11,340 bases of DNA from an uncultured Eubacterium sp. GTDB taxonomy: Bacteria; Bacillota; Clostridia; Oscillospirales; Acutalibacteraceae. The translations under genes were made by a program, and so were the position numbers. Location of the stretch: contig NZ_CAKTGT010000015.1 of the NCBI RefSeq assembly GCF_934561735.1, forward strand, positions 1-11,340. The letters are read 5' to 3'. The notes under the pieces are model-generated. The model saw only the letters and a list, made by a program, of their open reading frames with translations. It did no database searches and had not been told where the DNA came from. Positions 5,415 through 11,340 of this stretch are shown in pieces; positions within the stretch are counted from its first letter, which is position 1; each line of letters begins with the position of its first letter.

Positions 5415-8400
5415 ATGAAAAAGCGAATACTCAGTATTTTACTCGCCTTATGTTTGGTGATTTGTTTCTTATCACCGATGATGAGCTATGCCGATCCGGA
5501 AACATCGGCATCATCTTCTAATACATACGGTGCATTACTAAAACCCGACACAACTCCACCTGACGGATGGACAGAAGATGAAAGCAACCCATACGGCACA
5601 AAAAAAGGTCAGCCGTTTGCCATCACGCCGTGGTACGAGCCGATAATTTACAGCTATCGCAATGCAGAAGGTCAATCGGCACAGGACCACACCAAAGTAT
5701 ACAGCAAGTGGAATTTTGGCATCAACATTGCCGAATGTACGCCAAGTGCCCACAAAGTTACTCCTGTCGATAATGTTGCATTTGCTGTCGGAACAGCTTA
5801 CGATCCGCTCGGCACAGGCAGAAACGACCACGCCATCTTTGTCGGTCTTTGCGATATGAACAATTCCAACAACACGGCAAAGGTCTGCTATTGGGTGCAA
5901 AATCTTGTAAACAACAAGCGTTCCGAACTTCAGAAAATAGCCGACGCTCCTAAATGGGCTTGCAAAACCCCGGGATACGGCGAACTTGAATATCAGGAAT
6001 TTCGCCATTATTTTAATGTAACTGCCGGCGACTATGACGGAGACGGAAAGATGACCGCCGTTATCACCTATGTCGGCAATGACGATTTGTGGGGAATTGC
6101 CGGAACGGGCATTTCGGGAGAACAAGGTTTTTCAAGTAAATCATTTGTTAAATCAAAGAACGACGACAACGCTTACTTTAACGGTTGGGACACAACCCTG
6201 TATGAGCGTGACCAAATCACAAAATCCCTCGCTTCCGCAGATACGGACCGTGACGGTTGCGATGAACTTATCGTATACGCAGGTGTTGCCGAGCCGGATA
6301 AAATCGACAACAAGGACAAAGAAATTTCAAGTGATTCATTCCGAAAAGCCGTGTCGAAGCTCTCGGTATATAAAGCCGAAAACGGAAAGCTCAAAAGAAT
6401 TAATCAAAAATCTCTTATGACATTAAACCGTGAGGACGAAAAGGCGGACGGCAACCGTTACTACGATCATATCCGCTACGGAAACCTCGCCGCAGGCGAT
6501 ATTGACGGCGACGGCTGGCAGGAAATTATTGTTGCCGGCTATTACCGTGAAGTAAAAGAAGAAAAGAAAAAAGGCTTTGTCTGGGACAAGAAAACCGATG
6601 ACGGAAATCTTGGCTTTGCCGTTTATTACGGTCAGAACAATTCAATAACAAATGTACAAAAAACTTCCATGAGCAGTTATACCGCAAACGGAACAAAGAA
6701 TCAGGGCGTTAAGCCGAAACCTGCAATGACAAGCGTTGCAATCAACGGCAGAGGAACGCCTGAACAGGTATGGATTGCCGGTGCTCTGTATGAAGTTCAG
6801 CAAAACGGTGCACTCAATCTTTTGCGTGACACCGCACGAATTGACAACTCAAGTGCCAAATGGTGGTGGTATCAGGATGTCATCGCCGGCAATTTTGACC
6901 ACAACAAAGAAGGTCGTGAGCAGGTAATCGCACTTGCCGCCGAAAGGCAAAGTGGCGGTGGCCCAAATGCAAGAAAGTTTGACCTCTTCACCGATGTTTT
7001 CTACGGCGAAAACTTCGGCAGCGGCACACTTTCCACAGCCGGCAAATATACGGTTACTGCTGAAAAAGACGAATACTCCAAACTCTGTCACGATGCCGAC
7101 CTTGCATGGGATATGCCGTATAACTGCATATTGCTTGCGGCAGATGTGAACAAAGACGGTTTGTTTGCCCGCTACGAAGGAAAGGGCTACGGATATTCCG
7201 ATGCACAGGTGCAGGCGGTACTTCAGGCGGCTCCGTATTTTTCGGAGCTTGGTGACTACGACCTCGATTTCAACGACGGTTCAACAACATACACCTTCTC
7301 GTCCGGATATTCGGACACAAAATCCACATCACACAACACCTCCTTTGGTGCATCAATCGTTGTGCAGGGAGATTTGAAAGTGTGGAGATACGAGGCAACT
7401 CTCGGATACACCATGGACTTTACCAAGAGTACGGAAGACACTCTTTCAAAAGAATACAGCGTTTCCTTTAACGCCGGCGGCAACGATTCCGTGGTGCTGT
7501 ACCGTGTGCCGGCAACAACCTATTATTACTCACTTTACGACCCTCAAAAGGGAGAATTTGACCTCAGCGAAAAAAACACCATTGCATTGATGATTCCGGG
7601 GCAACCGGTCTATACAATGCTTGACCGAGAATATTACGATGAATTTGCGGCGTTGTACAACAACACCTACAAAACAGATATTGCCGCAGGAAAAGCAAAG
7701 GCTTTGCCGCAACTGAACAACAATGTTTTGCCTGAAAACGCCGAGGGTGACCCGTTCGCCTATTGGCCAAATGACGGTTCTACAGACTCTTCGGTTACAA
7801 AATTCGCTTCGCTCAGTAAGCAGAAATACGAACTCGGTTTCGGTGCGAGCAGTATCACAAACGACTGGACGACAACATCCGAACACGCCGAGGGAGTTGA
7901 AATGGCTCACGGCTTCTCCGCATCAATGAAAAACACATGGGGCGTGGACGCATTCAATATGGGTTTTGTAATTGATTTGAGCTACAACAAAGCAACAGGC
8001 ACGATTTACACCACAACGGAAAGCAGCGGTGCAAGCGGAACGGTCAACAACATCGACCGCCGTTCACTTCTGTCCTCATACGGAATCGGCTACGATGTTT
8101 CGAGTCAATACGGCTTTACATGGGATTTCGGTATGCGTACATGGACGGCAGGCGACCAAAAAATCCCCGTATTCGGTTATGTGCTGACAAATCTTCGTGC
8201 CGCACCGCCTGTGCCGACGCTTACAGGCGTATCCGTAAAGGATAACCAAAGTGCAAAAATCACTTGGGCAGCACCAAAGGCAGACTCCAGGCGTCCGATT
8301 TCAGGCTATCATATCTGGATGCGTATGGATGACGGAGAATTTGAACGCATAACCGATGTTCAAATTCCTGCCGACACTTTTGAATATACATATAATAATT

Positions 8401-9395
8401 TAAAGGCAGACACTTCATATACTTTTGCGGTCACTTCCGCAAACAACGGCACGGTATCTACGCTGTCCAACACAAAAACTTTTTCAACCTTTGCCGGAGC
8501 AGACGGCAGAGAAATTGAATTCCGCAACGACGGAAACAATATTCAATGGCGATATTCGGGTGAAGACGACAACGCTTACCGCAACCTTGTTTCGCTTACA
8601 ACATTGACTGGAAAAGACGGTGCGGACGGAAAGCAAATCGAGTTGCGTGTATACAACGGATTTGTACAGTGGAAATACAGCGATGATTCTGCCTGGAACG
8701 ATTTGATTGCCTTGTCGGAATTGAAAGGCGATAAAGGTGATAAAGGTGACACCGGTGACAAAGGTGACAAGGGCGATAAAGGTGACAAGGGCGAACCGGG
8801 AAAAACAGGTGCGTCGGGACAAGACGGCAAAGACGGTGTAACGCCACAGCTCAAAATAGGCGATGACAACTTCTGGTATGTTTCCTATGACGGCGGACAA
8901 AACTGGACTTCACTCGGTGTAAAAGCTACCGGAGAAAAGAGAAAAACCGGAAAATCCGGAAAACAGGGTGAAAAGGGTGACAAAGGCGACAAGGGTGAAC
9001 CGGGAAAAGACGGCACATCCGGACAGAACGCCGAAAACGGCGAGGACAGCAAAAACGCAGTCGGAATCGCAAACGCAGAAATCAATGCAGACGGCGAGCT
9101 TCTCCTCACCTACACCGACGGCACAACGGCTAATCTCGGCAAGGTTGTCGGCGAAAACGGCAAAGACGGTCTGACCCCATACATCGGCGAAAACGGCAAC
9201 TGGTGGATAGGCGAAAAAGACACCGGCACAAAAGCAACGGCGGATACGGCAGTTGCCGAAAATTCCGAAAATGCCTCCGCATCGGCAACTTCACCTGCTA
9301 TGATTGCCGTAGGTTCTGTTGCAGGAACTGCCATGCTCAGCAACTTTGGCTTAATCTTATACATTGTGCTGAAAAAGAAAACGAGCCTTGTATAA
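5415..9395 (+). CDS. Large secreted surface protein: FG-GAP/VCBS-like repeats, FN3, collagen-like stalk
   Basis: 1326 aa. Signal peptide 1-26 (MKKR, hydrophobic core, SYA cleavage). Integrin-like Ca-binding loops: DYDGDG (206-211), DTDRDG (276-281), DIDGDG (362-367) and weaker NFDHNKEG (493-500) and DVNKDG (577-582), as in FG-GAP/VCBS beta-propellers. Residues ~618-720 and ~800-925 are Ser/Thr/Gly-rich alternating beta segments. One FN3 domain (~932-1027) follows, then repeated modules of the type DGxxIExRxxxxxxQWxYS (1030, 1071, divergent at 1140 and 1251) separated by collagen-like Gly-X-Y runs (1105-1141, ~1182-1200; GDK-rich). A hydrophobic segment (~1294-1319) and KKK tail end the protein; no LPxTG/SPxTG motif is visible, so it may simply be membrane-anchored. 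SD GGAGGT at 5403-5408. Probable adhesin or carbohydrate/host-matrix binder; the ligand is unknown. No catalytic domain is recognised. Confidence 0.9.
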   Translation: MKKRILSILLALCLVICFLSPMMSYADPETSASSSNTYGALLKPDTTPPDGWTEDESNPYGTKKGQPFAITPWYEPIIYSYRNAEGQSAQDHTKVYSKWNFGINIAECTPSAHKVTPVDNVAFAVGTAYDPLGTGRNDHAIFVGLCDMNNSNNTAKVCYWVQNLVNNKRSELQKIADAPKWACKTPGYGELEYQEFRHYFNVTAGDYDGDGKMTAVITYVGNDDLWGIAGTGISGEQGFSSKSFVKSKNDDNAYFNGWDTTLYERDQITKSLASADTDRDGCDELIVYAGVAEPDKIDNKDKEISSDSFRKAVSKLSVYKAENGKLKRINQKSLMTLNREDEKADGNRYYDHIRYGNLAAGDIDGDGWQEIIVAGYYREVKEEKKKGFVWDKKTDDGNLGFAVYYGQNNSITNVQKTSMSSYTANGTKNQGVKPKPAMTSVAINGRGTPEQVWIAGALYEVQQNGALNLLRDTARIDNSSAKWWWYQDVIAGNFDHNKEGREQVIALAAERQSGGGPNARKFDLFTDVFYGENFGSGTLSTAGKYTVTAEKDEYSKLCHDADLAWDMPYNCILLAADVNKDGLFARYEGKGYGYSDAQVQAVLQAAPYFSELGDYDLDFNDGSTTYTFSSGYSDTKSTSHNTSFGASIVVQGDLKVWRYEATLGYTMDFTKSTEDTLSKEYSVSFNAGGNDSVVLYRVPATTYYYSLYDPQKGEFDLSEKNTIALMIPGQPVYTMLDREYYDEFAALYNNTYKTDIAAGKAKALPQLNNNVLPENAEGDPFAYWPNDGSTDSSVTKFASLSKQKYELGFGASSITNDWTTTSEHAEGVEMAHGFSASMKNTWGVDAFNMGFVIDLSYNKATGTIYTTTESSGASGTVNNIDRRSLLSSYGIGYDVSSQYGFTWDFGMRTWTAGDQKIPVFGYVLTNLRAAPPVPTLTGVSVKDNQSAKITWAAPKADSRRPISGYHIWMRMDDGEFERITDVQIPADTFEYTYNNLKADTSYTFAVTSANNGTVSTLSNTKTFSTFAGADGREIEFRNDGNNIQWRYSGEDDNAYRNLVSLTTLTGKDGADGKQIELRVYNGFVQWKYSDDSAWNDLIALSELKGDKGDKGDTGDKGDKGDKGDKGEPGKTGASGQDGKDGVTPQLKIGDDNFWYVSYDGGQNWTSLGVKATGEKRKTGKSGKQGEKGDKGDKGEPGKDGTSGQNAENGEDSKNAVGIANAEINADGELLLTYTDGTTANLGKVVGENGKDGLTPYIGENGNWWIGEKDTGTKATADTAVAENSENASASATSPAMIAVGSVAGTAMLSNFGLILYIVLKKKTSLV
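8727..8840 (+). repeat. Tandem Gly-X-Y (collagen-like) coding repeat
   Basis: Nine-base units of the form GGY-GAY-AAR repeat in frame from 8727, encoding mostly Gly-Asp-Lys triplets, then GEPGKTGASGQDGKDG. A second shorter run encodes GEKGDKGDKGEPGKDG near 8967-9014. Synonymous third positions vary between units, so the tract is not a fresh slippage expansion. Charged GDK triplets are common in bacterial collagen-like stalks. Confidence 0.85.
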
Positions 9396-9404
9396 CTATA
9401 CGCT

Positions 9405-9465
9405 CAACTTTACCTACACGGTAATTACACTTAACCGAATTTAAGGAGAAACGCAAATGAAAAAG
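9405..9465 (+). repeat. 61-bp exact direct repeat, copy 1 (upstream of ubiquitin-like gene)
   Basis: Identical base for base to 11280-11340. It covers 52 non-coding bases, the SD (AAGGAG), the ATG and codons for Lys-Lys. CGGT/ACCG can pair weakly within it (around 9419-9437). The copy period is 1875 bp, exactly one gene plus spacer. No clear promoter is visible inside. Confidence 0.95.
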
Positions 9466-11271
9466 CGAATTTTATGTATCATCACAGCAATTTGTATGAT
9501 TATCTGCACAGTTCCGATTACGGCAAATGCAATGGATATATTTGTTGATTTTAACATTTCGGGAATAGCTGAAATGAGGCTTGGCGTTGAAAGTGGCGAC
9601 AGCATTGATAATGTTAAAGAAAAAATCAATAAGAAAACAAATATAGACATCAATAAACAGGAACTGTATTTTAACGGCAAACGACTCCAAGACGACAGAA
9701 CGCTTGCAGATTACAACATTCAAAAAGAAAGCACCATTGCTCTTGAAATTACGCCAACCGAAGTTTCATCTTCTGACGAATTAATCAAAGCCGCAAATCA
9801 CGGCGGAATAATAAAACTTAACAACAACATCGAATGCGGCGAAATTCAAATAGATGACAACAATTTTATAGTACTCGACCTCAACGGCAAAACAATAAAG
9901 AACAACACAAGTTATTATACAATCGGTGTTTACGGAAGGGCATTCCTTGCAATTACAGACAGCGCCGTGGGCGGCAGGCTTGAAGGTGAGGTGTTGTTGT
10001 TTGGATCTTCAACCTGCTCACTTTCGGGTAATGCAAAAATAGAGAAACTGACGCTTATATCAGGCAAAACAAATTTAACAATGGACGACAATGCCGAAAT
10101 AACAGGTGAGCTTTTGGTAAGTGAGCAGTCGCCATTAAATCCCATAATTATGCGTGGCAACGCAAAAATAACCGGTTCAGCAATATTTGAGTACCAGTCG
10201 GAAAACTCAGCAGGTTTTAAGCTCGAAGACAACGCATATATTAACGCCATATACGGAGCTACCTTTGATAAAAAAATCAAAATCGAAGCAAAAGACAAAG
10301 CTGTCATTAATTATATTAAAGACTCTGTCGATTTTGAACTGTTTATAAGCGATAACGCAAAAATAGGCTCGCCGGATACGAATTTAAATCTCAGTCATAG
10401 TAATTTGACAATAAAAGATAATGCCCAACTTATAGGAAAAAGTGTGCAACATTATTACAACCCGGACAGCGTTTTTACACTTGAGGATAACGCACAAATT
10501 ATCGGCGATCTTGTACTTTTTAATGACGCAAAAATGACCTTTAAAATGAAAGACAATGCTGTTCTAAAAGGTTCTTTGATTTGCGAAGATAAGAATATTT
10601 CCATTGTAATGCAAGACAATGCAAAAATTGACGGTGACATTGAAGCAAACGATAACACGGTTGACGGAAAAGTTATTTGCTCTGGTGAGATTAAAAGCGG
10701 AATATTCAACGCCGATGTCGAAAACAACGGCACAATCACGGGCGGAACATTTTTAGGCAAGGTTACGGGCAACGGCACAATCGCCGACAGTGCAACGGTA
10801 AATGTGAACTTCAACCTCGACGGCGGTACGGGCACAACGCTCCAAAAAGTTTTGAAAGGTCAAAAACTTGCCGAGCCGACAAAACCGTACAAATCCGCTT
10901 ACACCTTTGACGGCTGGTACAACGAAGAGCAAAAGTACGATTTTGACACTCCTGTGTTTAGTGAAATCACCTTAACTGCAAAATGGACATATGCGGGCGG
11001 TTCGTCATGGAATACAACAGAGCCGGCTACCGAAAAGCCGACCGAACCGACAACAAAGCCGAACAAACAAAACAACAGCAAAAACGCCAAAAACAAAACA
11101 AATAAAACAGACAAAAACTCGTTATCGGCAGGTGCGAAAAAAGCCGATGCAAACTCAAACAATTACGAAAAATCTCCGCTCACGGGCAACGCATCGATAT
11201 TTGCATCAATCATCAGTGTAGGCGCAGGACTGATTATCCTTGCCGCAACGAAAAAAAGAAAAGACCGATAA
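9457..11271 (+). CDS. Secreted surface protein with N-terminal ubiquitin-like domain, beta-helix and SPLTG anchor
   Basis: 604 aa. Signal peptide 1-25 (ends TANA), so the mature protein begins at M26. Residues 26-99 align with eukaryotic ubiquitin: MDIFV, then GDSIDNVKEKI, QELYFNGKRL and RTLADYNIQKEST. From ubiquitin L15 to L71 the alignment is gapless with 32 of 57 identities by my hand count. The terminal RLRGG is missing (ITPTEV instead). Residues ~103-446 form a beta-helix-like array with DNAxI/GNAxI motifs recurring about every 23 residues (191, 211, 234, 258, 299, 321, 344, 367, 387). Residues 447-510 are an InlB_B_2 (Listeria-Bacteroides) repeat with FDGWYNE. A Thr/Pro/Lys linker, SPLTGN (573-578), a membrane segment and KKRKDR form a sortase-type anchor. 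SD AAGGAG is good. It is downstream of the collagen-like protein in the same operon. Function unknown; host interaction is a reasonable inference. Confidence 0.92.
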   Translation: MKKRILCIITAICMIICTVPITANAMDIFVDFNISGIAEMRLGVESGDSIDNVKEKINKKTNIDINKQELYFNGKRLQDDRTLADYNIQKESTIALEITPTEVSSSDELIKAANHGGIIKLNNNIECGEIQIDDNNFIVLDLNGKTIKNNTSYYTIGVYGRAFLAITDSAVGGRLEGEVLLFGSSTCSLSGNAKIEKLTLISGKTNLTMDDNAEITGELLVSEQSPLNPIIMRGNAKITGSAIFEYQSENSAGFKLEDNAYINAIYGATFDKKIKIEAKDKAVINYIKDSVDFELFISDNAKIGSPDTNLNLSHSNLTIKDNAQLIGKSVQHYYNPDSVFTLEDNAQIIGDLVLFNDAKMTFKMKDNAVLKGSLICEDKNISIVMQDNAKIDGDIEANDNTVDGKVICSGEIKSGIFNADVENNGTITGGTFLGKVTGNGTIADSATVNVNFNLDGGTGTTLQKVLKGQKLAEPTKPYKSAYTFDGWYNEEQKYDFDTPVFSEITLTAKWTYAGGSSWNTTEPATEKPTEPTTKPNKQNNSKNAKNKTNKTDKNSLSAGAKKADANSNNYEKSPLTGNASIFASIISVGAGLIILAATKKRKDR

Positions 11272-11279
11272 TGTATCCG

Positions 11280-11340
11280 CAACTTTACCTACACGGTAAT
11301 TACACTTAACCGAATTTAAGGAGAAACGCAAATGAAAAAG
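11280..11340 (+). repeat. 61-bp exact direct repeat, copy 2 (truncated by window edge)
   Basis: Exact copy of 9405-9465. The base before it differs (G versus T), which fixes the left boundary. The right boundary is unknown because the window ends inside the match. Confidence 0.95.
11332..11340 (+). CDS. Start of a further surface-protein gene (only first three codons visible)
   Basis: ATG AAA AAG follows the same SD and spacer as the ubiquitin-like gene, giving Met-Lys-Lys as in both upstream secreted proteins (MKKRIL). By position and identical upstream region it is inferred to be another exported protein of the operon, possibly a paralogue. Nothing of its body is visible. Confidence 0.6.

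Noticed and set aside
5538..6125. A 195-codon open frame on the minus strand inside the large surface-protein gene
   Set aside because: Antisense shadow of a clearly coding region with signal peptide and repeats; no SD or promoter supports it.
8727..8803. Short tandem repeats considered as a CRISPR-like or phase-variable tract
   Set aside because: Nine-base in-frame units with synonymous variation encode Gly-X-Y triplets; there are no spacers and no homopolymer or frame-breaking unit.
8484..8900. Long minus-strand frames over the collagen-like region with repetitive Ser-Pro-Leu content
   Set aside because: They arise from the complement of the Gly-Asp-Lys repeats and have no independent gene signals.
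9744..9765. A ubiquitin-type di-Gly processing site after the ubiquitin-like domain
   Set aside because: The segment after the last beta strand reads ITPTEVSSS; there is no RGG or GG, so C-terminal activation or cleavage by deubiquitinases is not supported.

Overview
The window looks like chromosomal DNA from an AT-leaning Gram-positive, most likely a gut-type Clostridia (Oscillospiraceae/Ruminococcaceae-like) bacterium. This is inferred from three things: ribosomal protein L27 carries the Firmicutes N-terminal extension next to its processing protease Prp; SD sequences are strong and promoters are near-consensus (TTGACA/TATAAT); and the surface proteins have an SPxTG-type sorting signal and an InlB_B_2-type repeat. 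I could not do a species-level search.

Left part (1-4560), mostly minus strand, housekeeping. Reading leftward from 4345 there are a tRNA-Val(TAC) unit (4480-4555), then rplU-prp-rpmA (L21, the L27-processing protease, L27) with its own promoter, a candidate L21 leader and a terminator. These are followed by a tRNA-Arg(CCT) unit with its own promoter and terminator, then obgE, and finally mrnC (Mini-RNase III, running off the left edge), which overlaps the obgE stop codon as TAATG. In many Firmicutes rpmA and obgE are adjacent. Here they are separated by the tRNA and by an oppositely oriented accessory cassette.

Accessory cassette (1835-2890, plus strand). It has a perfect consensus promoter, a 37-codon leader peptide with a strong SD, an intrinsic terminator, a second strong SD and a class I SAM-dependent methyltransferase. 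This is the layout of ribosome-mediated transcription attenuation, best known upstream of antibiotic-resistance genes. The inducer and the substrate are unknown.

Right part (4632-11340), plus strand: a surface-protein operon. A TetR-family regulator lies behind a promoter with a 16-bp palindromic operator at the transcription start. It is followed, with no clear terminator or new promoter, by a 1326-aa secreted protein (integrin-like Ca-binding FG-GAP/VCBS loops, Ser/Thr-rich beta segments, FN3, collagen-like Gly-X-Y stalk, C-terminal membrane segment). Next is a 604-aa secreted protein whose mature N-terminus is a close relative of eukaryotic ubiquitin, fused to a beta-helix, an InlB_B_2 repeat, a Thr/Pro/Lys linker and an SPLTG sorting signal. 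A 61-bp exact copy of the region upstream of this gene, including SD, start codon and first codons, recurs at the right edge, so at least one more gene of this set begins there.

The strongest discovery candidate is the exported ubiquitin-like surface protein in a TetR-controlled, apparently tandemly expanded surface operon. The second is the attenuator-controlled methyltransferase.
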